DNA of 64,000 nt from Sorangium cellulosum So ce56 (GTDB taxonomy: Bacteria > Myxococcota_A > Polyangia > Polyangiales > Polyangiaceae): NCBI RefSeq assembly GCF_000067165.1, contig NC_010162.1, positions 10,962,501 to 11,026,500 of the forward strand. Reading direction: 5' to 3'. A program made the position numbers and the translations under genes. The notes beneath the pieces are model-generated. The model was not told the origin of the DNA, made no database searches, and was given only the letters and a program-made list of their open reading frames with translations. This document shows, one piece after another, positions 42,793 to 50,256 of this stretch (position 1 is its first letter; each line of letters opens with the position of its first letter).

Positions 42793-44147
42793 GGGGCGCT
42801 CTCCTGCTCCGGCGCGCCGCCGCGCTGCTCTCGCTCGCGCTGGCCGCGCCCGCGCCCGCGCTCGCCCAGGGCGCGGGGCAGCCGTCGGCTCCTGTGCCGC
42901 CGGGCGCTCCGCCCGCCGCGCCCGTCCGGCCGGCCGCCACTGCGCCCGGCGCCGCCACTGCGCCCATCCCGCCCGCCGCCGCGCCCCCTGCCGCTGCGCC
43001 CGGCGCCGCCACCGCGCCGAGTGCCCCCGCCACGCCGGTGCCAGGCGCCGGCGCGGCCGTGGCGCCCGCGCAGCCGGGCCGCGCGATTGCGCCGGTCGCC
43101 CCGGCCGCGTCGGGCGCTCCCATCGCCCCCATTGCGCCGCTCGCGCCTGCCGGGGGCGCGGCCATCGCGCCGGCCGCCACGGGCCGCGAGCTCGTCTACC
43201 TCGTTCCGGTCGGGGTCACGGGCAGCTCCGGGGGCGCGGCGCTCGCGCGGGCCGGCTTCGGCGTGCTCGCCGGGTTCGGCGAGGTGACGGATCCGACGGC
43301 ATGGGATGTGAGCGCCGTGATCGAGGCCGAGGTGGCGGCCGAGGACGGGCTGGCCACGCTGATCGGGTCCTCCGGCACCGACGACGCGGCCCAGACGCCC
43401 ACCGGCACCCTGCGCCTGTCCGCCTCGTTCGCGCGGCTCGACTTCGAGGGCGAGGGCAGCTCGGCCTATCCCCCGCTGATCCTCTACGTCGGCGGCGCGG
43501 TCGGCCGCACCCGGTTCAGCTACCTGGGTCCGGGCCCCGAGCGGCGCGACAAGAGCCTGCCGCCGACCTACGCGCCGCTCGAGCTCACCGCCGTCCCCTG
43601 GAGCGTCGGCGCGGCGGCGGTCTACGTCGGCGAGGGCGGGAAGAAGCTCGCGCCCACGCTCGAAGGGCAGATCAAGTTCGACTCGCGCTGGACCGCGTCG
43701 GCGGACACGCTCGAGTGGTGCGAGCCCGCGGGCGACGTCGTCCACGGCGTGGATCCGGTCACCCAGTCCCCCACCTTCGCCCCTGCCACGCGCTGCAGGC
43801 AGGAGGTGCTCGGCGCGCCGATGCAGAGCCAGGAGCTCACGATCGCGGCGCACGCCGGGCTCGTCGACAAGGTGGCGAACGCCACGTTCCGCGCGGCGCT
43901 CGGCGCGAGGGTGGCGGTCGCGCTCAACGACGAGGCGCCCGCCGATGTCCGCCTCAGCCTGCGCGCCCCGGTCCACGTGACGCTGGCGCGCGCGCCGGTG
44001 GGGACGGAGTACCGCGGGCTCATCCGGCTGATGCCAGCGCTCAACGTGATCCGTAGCTCGACCGGAGGCACGGACGTCAGCGGCACGATCGAGATCGCCT
44101 TCCTCGGCCAGCGCGCGATGTTCGCCGACAACTACACCGACCTCTGA
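42789..44147 (+). CDS. Exported Pro/Ala-rich protein of unknown function
   Basis: The product is 452 residues from GTG 42789, overlapping the previous stop by 4 bases. A signal peptide (LLRRAAALLSLALAAPAPAL) is followed by about 100 residues of Pro/Ala repeats (PPAAAPGAATAP type), a flexible cell-wall or periplasm-spanning linker. The C-terminal 310 residues are beta-rich with a single disulfide-like Cys pair (CEPAG...CRQEV) and end in LGQRAMFADNYTDL, which is compatible with an outer-membrane or periplasmic beta domain. I recognise no family. Confidence 0.72.
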   Translation: MRGALLLRRAAALLSLALAAPAPALAQGAGQPSAPVPPGAPPAAPVRPAATAPGAATAPIPPAAAPPAAAPGAATAPSAPATPVPGAGAAVAPAQPGRAIAPVAPAASGAPIAPIAPLAPAGGAAIAPAATGRELVYLVPVGVTGSSGGAALARAGFGVLAGFGEVTDPTAWDVSAVIEAEVAAEDGLATLIGSSGTDDAAQTPTGTLRLSASFARLDFEGEGSSAYPPLILYVGGAVGRTRFSYLGPGPERRDKSLPPTYAPLELTAVPWSVGAAAVYVGEGGKKLAPTLEGQIKFDSRWTASADTLEWCEPAGDVVHGVDPVTQSPTFAPATRCRQEVLGAPMQSQELTIAAHAGLVDKVANATFRAALGARVAVALNDEAPADVRLSLRAPVHVTLARAPVGTEYRGLIRLMPALNVIRSSTGGTDVSGTIEIAFLGQRAMFADNYTDL

Positions 44148-44403
44148 CGCAGGGCCGCGACGCGCCCTCGCGGCCGCCGCGCCATTCTCCCGCGTTGCGG
44201 CGCCATCTCCCCGCGCACGGCCGCCACGCCTCCGCCCCCGCGAGCCCTGCCGCCGGACGCAGCGCCCTCGGCCTGGGCGCCTGCCCCGCCCGGCACCTTT
44301 CTTGGCCCACTGCGCCAGCATCCGCTACCGACGCACGAGAGCAGCGGAGGTGCACCCGGAAGCAGCATCGGGTGGGCCGCCGCGGCTCGCTAGGGAGACA
44401 GCG

Positions 44404-45759
44404 ATGGGCCCGAGCGCAGCGTACAAGGTGGAGGGGCTTGGCGACGGCGTGCCGGCGTCGGGCGGCGCGGAGGGGCGCGGGCAGGGGCAGCTGAGCAGCC
44501 TCTGCAGCGCCCCCACGATGCCGTTCACGTCGCACGCCGGCGGCGCGGAGGAGGCACCGGCGGAGTCGAAGCCCTGGTGCATCGACCGCGGCGACTTTCT
44601 GGAGGCGATGAGCACGGTCACGCTCTGGCGCGCGCTGGAGCTCGGGGAGCTCCCCCACAGCACGCGCGTCTGGCGCGAGGGCCTCGAGTGCTGGACGCCT
44701 GCCGGCGACGTGAAGGCGCTCGGCTGGACCATTTCCCAGCCGCCCCCGCGCGACGAGGCGCCTGCCCTCTCCGCCGCGGGCGAGGCGCCCGAGTCCACCG
44801 GCCCGCTCAGTTTCGCGCTGACGCCGGACGACCTCAGCTCCGTCGCGCCCCGCTTCCACCAGGACGCCCCCGCGAAGGCGCGCGGCGAGCGCGCCGAGGC
44901 CTTCACCCTCGGCCGGTTCCCGCTGGCCGAGGCCGTGCTGCGGCGGGACAGCCCCTCGCAGCCGATTTCTCTTGATATTCCGTCCTGTTTCCCTGCGGCC
45001 CCCTCGTCCCCGCCCGACACGCTCCCGAGCGCCGTGGCGCCGAGGCCCGGCGCCGCGAAACCCGGGCTCGGGCCGGCGCGTGGCGCGCGCGACGCGGATC
45101 CGACGCCGCGCGGGCGTGTGTCGGGCGCCTGGTCGCGGCTCGCACGGCGCGCCCGCGTCTCTCGCGGCGCCGCCGGAGCGGCCGCGGGCAGCGCGGCGCT
45201 CGTGCTCGTGCTGGGCCTTTCGGTGCTGAGCGTGGTCGCCCCTGGGGCCTCGCCTGCGAGGCCTGCGGCCGCGCAGGCTGCGCACCTCGGCGTGGCCCAG
45301 GGCGTCGCGACCGCCGCCGCGCAGGTCGCCGTACCTGCCCCGGACCTCGCCGCGAGCGCCGGCGCTGCGGCGCTTGCCGTGGCGGCCCCGGCGCGCGACG
45401 GCACGGCCGTGGCGGCCCCGGCGCGCGACGGCGCGGCCGTGGCGACCCCGGCGCGCGACGGCGCGACGGCCGAAGCGGCCCCGGCGCGCGACGGCGCGAC
45501 GGCCGACGCGACGTTGGCGCGCGAGGAAGCGGCCGCGACCCCGGGCGAGGACACCGGCGCGCCCGCGCTGCCGCTCCACCGGGCGGAGAAGGCCTCGGCG
45601 TCCGGCGCGAAGCCGGCGCCGGCGGGTCGCCGCGAGCGCGGGCAGTTCCGCCTGAGGCGAGGCCGATCCGAGGCGGACGCCACGCGCGGCATCAGCTATC
45701 CGGCCCGCAGGGCCGACTCATGGCTCGGGACGGGTGCCATCCTGCGCGACTCGCGCTAA
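44404..45759 (+). CDS. GYF_2 domain membrane protein with Ala/Pro repeat tail
   Basis: The product is 451 residues from ATG 44404. A GYF_2-type domain is visible near residues 58-105 (WCIDRGDFLEAM then LWRALELGELPHSTRVWREG and ECWTPAG), a fold that binds Pro-rich peptides. A disordered stretch of about 150 residues leads to one membrane helix (AAGSAALVLVLGLSVLSVVA). After this comes an Ala-rich repeat, AVAAPARDG, in about five copies coded by a 30-33 base tandem unit. The preceding operon encodes a Pro-rich protein, which could be a ligand; this is speculation. Confidence 0.8.
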   Translation: MGPSAAYKVEGLGDGVPASGGAEGRGQGQLSSLCSAPTMPFTSHAGGAEEAPAESKPWCIDRGDFLEAMSTVTLWRALELGELPHSTRVWREGLECWTPAGDVKALGWTISQPPPRDEAPALSAAGEAPESTGPLSFALTPDDLSSVAPRFHQDAPAKARGERAEAFTLGRFPLAEAVLRRDSPSQPISLDIPSCFPAAPSSPPDTLPSAVAPRPGAAKPGLGPARGARDADPTPRGRVSGAWSRLARRARVSRGAAGAAAGSAALVLVLGLSVLSVVAPGASPARPAAAQAAHLGVAQGVATAAAQVAVPAPDLAASAGAAALAVAAPARDGTAVAAPARDGAAVATPARDGATAEAAPARDGATADATLAREEAAATPGEDTGAPALPLHRAEKASASGAKPAPAGRRERGQFRLRRGRSEADATRGISYPARRADSWLGTGAILRDSR

Positions 45760-45798
45760 GGTGCGCGCCGCGCGGCGGTCGGCTCCGTCCCGCAGCAC

Positions 45799-45872
45799 TC
45801 CGGCGTCGTTCAAGGGCAGGACGGGGGACTTTGAATCCCCTAATCGTGGTTCGAATCCACGCGCCGGAACCA
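45799..45872 (+). tRNA. tRNA-Gln (anticodon UUG)
   Basis: The acceptor stem TCCGGCG pairs with CGCCGGA, the anticodon stem-loop is GGGGACTTTGAATCCCC with TTG at the anticodon position, and the T-arm is CGTGG TTCGAAT CCACG. CCA is encoded at the 3' end. It lies between the GYF_2 gene and an ECF sigma factor gene; there is no integrase beside it. Confidence 0.97.
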
Positions 45873-46097
45873 TCGAGCCCCCGCGCCCTCTGAGGGGGGT
45901 CATGGCGGCCGATCTTCATCGAGTGGGCGGGAGCGCCTCGGGTGAGGTCGCACCGCCTCGCGGGTGCGTCCTGCGCCGTCACCTGCTCGCTATTGTCTGG
46001 CGCGGTCGAGCCGGGGTTGTTTACCGTGGTCTCACCGAGGGCTCTGCGCCTGCCGCGCGGCGTGCGCGAGCCCCTGGCTCCTGGAGGACCGGACGGC

Positions 46098-46820
46098 GTG
46101 TCGAGCGATGAAGGGGCCCGCGGACGCGGAGCCCCTACCCATGTAGATACGGACCGCGGAGGCGGCTCTCCGCCCGCTGCGGGCGCGGAGCTCGGGCGCG
46201 CGTCGGCGGCGCCGCTCGAGGCGGGCGAGGCGCAGTTCATCGCGCGGCTCGTCGCGCGTGACGAGAGCGCGTTCAACGAGCTCGTGATCATGTACGAGCG
46301 CCGCGTGTTCGCGCTCGTCTACCGCATGCTTGGCCGGCGTGACGAGGCCGAGGACGTGTCCCAGGAAGTGTTCGTGCAGGTCTTCAAGGCGATCGATCAG
46401 TTCCGCGGCGAATCGAAGCTCTCGACGTGGATCTATCGGATCGCCGTGAATCTCTGCAAAAACCGGACGAAGTACCTCTCGCGGCGGCATGCTGGCGCCC
46501 AGGACGACGTCGACGCCATGGCCGAGCGGGTGCCGCTGTCCGCGGCCAAGGGCGTGAGCGTCGGCGACGTGAGCCGCCCTGACGAGCTGGTGGAGGGGAT
46601 GCAGCTCGAGGCGGTCGTGAAGCGCGCCATCGGGCAGCTCGATCCCGAGTTCCGGGAGGCGCTCATCCTTCGCGACGTGGAGGACATGTCGTACGAAGAG
46701 ATCGCCTCGGTCACGGGTTTGCCGGACGGGACGGTGAAGAGCCGGATCCATCGCGCGCGCGGCCAGCTCCGCGCGCTGGTCGAGAAGATGATGGGCGAGA
46801 AGGTGAGAGGCGGGAAATGA
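46098..46820 (+). CDS. ECF sigma factor (RpoE/SigW type)
   Basis: The product is 240 residues from GTG 46098, which has GGAGGA at ideal distance. Region 2 is RVFALVYRMLGRRDEAEDVS then QEVFVQVFKAIDQFRGESKL; region 4 is LDPEFREALILRDVEDMSYE with the helix-turn-helix EIASVTGLPDGTVKSRIHRA. The first 45 residues are a disordered tail. The following gene overlaps by ATGA and encodes a small membrane protein that is the likely anti-sigma factor. The regulon is unknown. RseP encoded at 30.7 kb could act in its release. Confidence 0.92.
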   Translation: MSSDEGARGRGAPTHVDTDRGGGSPPAAGAELGRASAAPLEAGEAQFIARLVARDESAFNELVIMYERRVFALVYRMLGRRDEAEDVSQEVFVQVFKAIDQFRGESKLSTWIYRIAVNLCKNRTKYLSRRHAGAQDDVDAMAERVPLSAAKGVSVGDVSRPDELVEGMQLEAVVKRAIGQLDPEFREALILRDVEDMSYEEIASVTGLPDGTVKSRIHRARGQLRALVEKMMGEKVRGGK

Positions 46821-47242
46821 GCGGAGCGGACGACCCGAAGCGCACGGGGCGAGCCGAGGAGCCGGCCGCTTCGGGCGCGGAGAGCGGCGGCCGTCCTTCG
46901 GCTCCCCCCGTGGAGCGCCCGCCCGCCGCCGCCGCGCCCCTGAGCGACCTGCCCGAGGACGGCGACCTTCCCGAGGACGGCGACTTGCCGCTCGTCGACG
47001 AGCTGGATCTGCGCGAGCTGGTCCGAGGGGCGATGCGTCCGCCGCCCGCGGCGCCGCCGAGCCTTCTGCGCGGAGTGCAGCGCCGGATCCGGGTGCGCTC
47101 GCGGGGGAAGTTCTACGGCGACGGCTGGAGCACCGCGCGTTCGCCGCGCTCGACCTACCTGATGACGAGCCTCTTCATGCTCGCCCTCATCGCCTTCGTC
47201 TTCCTGGTGCTCATCCCCTGGAGCGGCGGCGCCCTGCCCTGA
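46817..47242 (+). CDS. Single-pass membrane protein, putative anti-sigma factor
   Basis: The product is 141 residues and overlaps the ECF gene by 4 bases. The N-terminal 90 residues are acidic and Pro-rich, with a duplicated LPEDGD; a basic patch (VQRRIRVRSRGKF) precedes one membrane helix (about 113-133, YLMTSLFMLALIAFVFLVLI). There is no zinc finger (HxxxCxxC), so the anti-sigma role rests on gene order and topology. The duplicated LPEDGD comes from a short in-frame tandem repeat. Confidence 0.7.
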   Translation: MSGADDPKRTGRAEEPAASGAESGGRPSAPPVERPPAAAAPLSDLPEDGDLPEDGDLPLVDELDLRELVRGAMRPPPAAPPSLLRGVQRRIRVRSRGKFYGDGWSTARSPRSTYLMTSLFMLALIAFVFLVLIPWSGGALP

Positions 47243-47262
47243 TCACCGTCGCCGAGCGGCGG

Positions 47263-48036
47263 TCACTGGGTCCAGCGAACGAGGACGCACGTGACGTTGT
47301 CGGGCCCGCCGTTCTCGTTGGCGCGCTCGATCATCTTGGCGGTCGCGACCTGGATGTCCTGATGCTCCGTCAGGATCTGCGTCATCTCCAGATCGCTCAC
47401 CGGCCCGGAGAGCCCGTCCGAGCAGAGGACGTACGTGTCGTTCAGCTGCGGCACCTCGAAGCGGGTGTCGACCTTGACCGTGTCCTTCATCCCGAGCGCG
47501 CGCACGATCACGTTCTTGTGCGGGAAGTTCGCGATCTCCTCGGGCGTGAGCCGCTTCATCTTGATGTAGTCGTTGAGGAGCGAGTGGTCCTCGGTGAGCA
47601 TCTCGAGCCGGCCCTCGCGGAAGCGGTAGACCCGGCTGTCGCCGACGTGGGCGACGTAGACGCCGTCGTTCGCCGTGAAGATGCCGACGAACGTCGTCCC
47701 CATTCCCCGCTTCTTCGCCTCGCGCTGCGCGGTCTCGTAGATCCGCAGGTTGGCGAGCTTGATCCCCGTGATCAGCCGGTTCTCTTCGTAGCCCTTGGAC
47801 CGGTCCATCTTGTAGGGCCAGGTCCGCTCCGGGTCGTCCTGCGTCTGGGCGAAGAAGTCCTGCATCGCGTCGACCGCCATCTTCGACGCGACCTCGCCCG
47901 ACGCATGCCCCCCCATTCCATCGGCGACCATGAAGAGGCCGTACTCCACCATGATGCCGAAGTTGTCCTCGTTGTGGTTGCGCTTGCGCCCGACGTTCGT
48001 CTCGCCGGCCACTTCGATTCGAAACGTTTGGGACAC
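47263..48036 (-). CDS. PP2C-type Ser/Thr protein phosphatase
   Basis: The product is 257 residues from GTG 48036. Metal-binding motifs are complete: NHNEDNFG, MVADGMGGHASGE, YVAHVGDSRVYRFREG, LCSDGLSGPVSD and GGPDNVTCVLVRW. It is a soluble, stand-alone catalytic domain, as in bacterial phosphatases that reverse Hanks-type kinases. Convergent with the sigma-factor operon. A kinase partner in the window (34.2 kb) is possible but unproven. Confidence 0.95.
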   Translation of the reverse strand: MSQTFRIEVAGETNVGRKRNHNEDNFGIMVEYGLFMVADGMGGHASGEVASKMAVDAMQDFFAQTQDDPERTWPYKMDRSKGYEENRLITGIKLANLRIYETAQREAKKRGMGTTFVGIFTANDGVYVAHVGDSRVYRFREGRLEMLTEDHSLLNDYIKMKRLTPEEIANFPHKNVIVRALGMKDTVKVDTRFEVPQLNDTYVLCSDGLSGPVSDLEMTQILTEHQDIQVATAKMIERANENGGPDNVTCVLVRWTQ

Positions 48037-48209
48037 GGATCACCCGATCGATGGCCCCGCGCGAGGCGCGGGGTTGAATGAGAACCGCGAGCGCGCCCGT
48101 CCGAGCCGCTCGAGCCCGATCCTGGAGGTTCGGTTGACGGAGTGTCAACCGGATCGGGCCCGAGCGCCGAGCTTATAGAATCCGCGCGCGGCCCCGCATC
48201 ATTTTTTGC

Positions 48210-49493
48210 TTACTTGCGGTACTCCTCGGTCGCCTTGCCGCTCGAGCTCGGCGGCGGGAGCTCGGCCTCCGGCCGCCTCGCCGCGGCGGCCGACGGATCC
48301 GGCGCGGCGCGGAGCACGACCGTGACCTGCCGGTACTTCCCGCGGCTCAGCAAGGTGAGCGGGACCTTCTCGCCGACCGCATGCGTCCGGATGGCGTCGG
48401 AGAGCGCCTCGGGGCTCGTGACGGGCACGCCGTCGACGGCGAGGATCATGTCGCTCTCCGCGCGATCGCCGCCCGTCAAGCGGGCCTCGTCCGCAGGGCT
48501 CTCGGGGTGCACCACGGTGACCCGGACCCCCTTCGCGACCGGCGCCACCTCGCTGACCCCCTGGATCCCGAGCCACGCCGCGGGCGGCACGGCATCCTTG
48601 GGCACCGCGCGAAGGAACGCCCTGACCGCGCTGATCGGCACGCCGAACGCGACGGGCGTGCAGGGCTTGCCCTCGTTCGGGGCGCAGCCGCGGCCCAGGA
48701 CCGCGACCACGCGGCCGTCCTCGTCGATGATGGGCGCGCCCAGATCGAGCGGCGAGACGCGCGACCCGAGCTCGATCGCGCGCTCGAGCGGCCGGTCGTC
48801 GCCGCCGATCAGCGTCTTGTGCGATCGCAGCACGAGCGCGGTGGCCGCGACCTTGCCGCGCGCCGCCGAGAACGAGCGGATCTGCGCGTCCGGCCGCACC
48901 GGATCGCGCGACGAGGCGGTGAGCCCCTCGGCCCACTTGCCGGTCTGCGGCACGAGCAGCGCGAGATCCCACACGCGGTCGTGGTGGCCGAGCTTCACCC
49001 GCACGGTGGTCCCGTCGGCGAGGCGCGCCGTGAGGTCGTTGCCCGCGCCGAGCGGCGAGAGCGCCGTCAGGATGCGCCCATCGCCGGCGAGCGCCGCGCC
49101 GAGGCCGAGGACCTGCCCGCCGCGCTCGATGACCACCACGCCGCGCGCGGCGCGCTCCTCGACCGGCGGCTCCGCCTTGTCCTTCTCGGCCGGGCCCCCC
49201 TTCGGCTCGGCGGCGGCCGCCTTCTTCTCCTTCCCGCCCCCGCTGGCCCGGGTCGGGAGCACCACCCGCTTGCCGGACGGCGGGGCGTCACCCTCCCCCC
49301 GAGCCTGCGCCTCGCCCGGCGCGCCCTGCGCGAGCGCCGCGGGGGCGGCGAGCGCTGCGGCGGCGGACACGGCAGCGGCGAGCGCCAGCGACCGTCTCCA
49401 TCGCTTCACACGCGACATGTCAACGGGATCGCTCGGCGCCGCGCCGCGGGGCGCGGCGGCGTGTGTGACACCAGGCGGGCTTGTCTCGTTCAT
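48210..49493 (-). CDS. HtrA-like pseudoprotease with one PDZ domain
   Basis: The product is 427 residues from ATG 49493 (AGGAG nine bases upstream). A signal or anchor segment RRSLALAAAVSAAAALAAPA leads to a trypsin-like fold and a C-terminal PDZ domain (AAWLGIQGVSEV...). The fold aligns with HtrA, but the catalytic residues are gone. Where HtrA has LTNAHVV this protein has LTALSPL; where HtrA has NPGNSGGPL it has SPLDLGAPI. Only the Asp region (VWDLALLVP) remains. It should bind substrates or ligands without cleaving them. It is divergent from an ECF sigma factor gene 158 bases away, which suggests a sensing role in that pathway. Confidence 0.85.
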   Translation of the reverse strand: MNETSPPGVTHAAAPRGAAPSDPVDMSRVKRWRRSLALAAAVSAAAALAAPAALAQGAPGEAQARGEGDAPPSGKRVVLPTRASGGGKEKKAAAAEPKGGPAEKDKAEPPVEERAARGVVVIERGGQVLGLGAALAGDGRILTALSPLGAGNDLTARLADGTTVRVKLGHHDRVWDLALLVPQTGKWAEGLTASSRDPVRPDAQIRSFSAARGKVAATALVLRSHKTLIGGDDRPLERAIELGSRVSPLDLGAPIIDEDGRVVAVLGRGCAPNEGKPCTPVAFGVPISAVRAFLRAVPKDAVPPAAWLGIQGVSEVAPVAKGVRVTVVHPESPADEARLTGGDRAESDMILAVDGVPVTSPEALSDAIRTHAVGEKVPLTLLSRGKYRQVTVVLRAAPDPSAAAARRPEAELPPPSSSGKATEEYRK

Positions 49494-49651
49494 AAGCGCG
49501 GCTCCTGAGGCGACGGCCGATTCTGCTGCGGCGGAGATCGCATTGCAAAAGGCAAAGGCCGGACCGCGCTGTACCGTGGGATCGGGCACCGGAGTCCGCC
49601 GGGGGCGGGGGTCGAAAAAAATCCGGTCACGAACTCGGGGGACGGGGACAC

Positions 49652-50251
49652 ATGGCCGGCGATGAGGCAGCGATGGCAGCTGGGTTAGCGCTCGTTGGGT
49701 CGGAGGGCGACGCGCGGGCCGACGAGGCGCGCGTGATCGAGGGGCTGATCGGGACAGGCGACTTCCGGGAAGCGCTGGCGCGGTGTGCGAAGGCCTACGC
49801 CATGCCGCTGGGCCGGCTGTGCATGGCGTTCACGGGGTCGCAGGCCGAGAGCGAGGAGCTGGTGCAGGAGACGCTGCTCGCGGCGTTCGATGCGTTCCCG
49901 CAGTACCGCGCCGAGGGGAGCGTGCGGGCCTGGCTCTTCGGGATCGCGCGGCGCCTCTGCGGGCGGCACACCGAGCTCAGGGCGCGGCGCGAGGCGCGGC
50001 TGCGCCTCGTCCACGACACCCGGCCGCGGCCCGACGCGAGCGAGCTCGCCGCGGAGCGCGAGCGGGCCGAGCGCGCCCGCGCCGCGCTCTCGCGGCTCAA
50101 GCCGAGCGAGCGCGAGGCGGTGGTGCTGCGCTTCGAGGCGGGCCTCTCCTTCAAGGAGGTGGCCATCGCGTGCGGGATCGACGAGGCGGCGGCGCGGAAG
50201 CGGGTGAGCCGCGCGCTTTCGCGGCTCAGGGCCGAGCTGGGCGAGGAGTGA
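49652..50251 (+). CDS. ECF sigma factor partnered with a giant FecR/vWA protein
   Basis: The product is 199 residues. Region 2 is GRLCMAFTGSQAESEELVQE then TLLAAFDAFPQYRAEGSVRA; region 4 is LSRLKPSEREAVVLRFEAGL with helix-turn-helix FKEVAIACGIDEAAARKRVS. A short N-terminal extension of about 45 residues precedes region 2. The next gene begins 5 bases after the stop (or at an overlapping GTG) and carries a zinc-finger anti-sigma N-terminus, so the pair is coexpressed. The promoter is shared with the divergent HtrA-like gene. Confidence 0.92.
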   Translation: MAGDEAAMAAGLALVGSEGDARADEARVIEGLIGTGDFREALARCAKAYAMPLGRLCMAFTGSQAESEELVQETLLAAFDAFPQYRAEGSVRAWLFGIARRLCGRHTELRARREARLRLVHDTRPRPDASELAAERERAERARAALSRLKPSEREAVVLRFEAGLSFKEVAIACGIDEAAARKRVSRALSRLRAELGEE

Positions 50252-50256
50252 GGGCG

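Noticed and set aside
45799..45872. tRNA-Gln as an integration site
   Set aside because: No integrase gene or direct repeat of the tRNA 3' end occurs next to it, and the island at 7.9-12.9 kb is far away.
47252..47275. Second copy of the long-inverted-repeat end (GAGCGGCGGTCACTGG)
   Set aside because: Only a short match, it lies at the end of the phosphatase gene and has no complementary arm.
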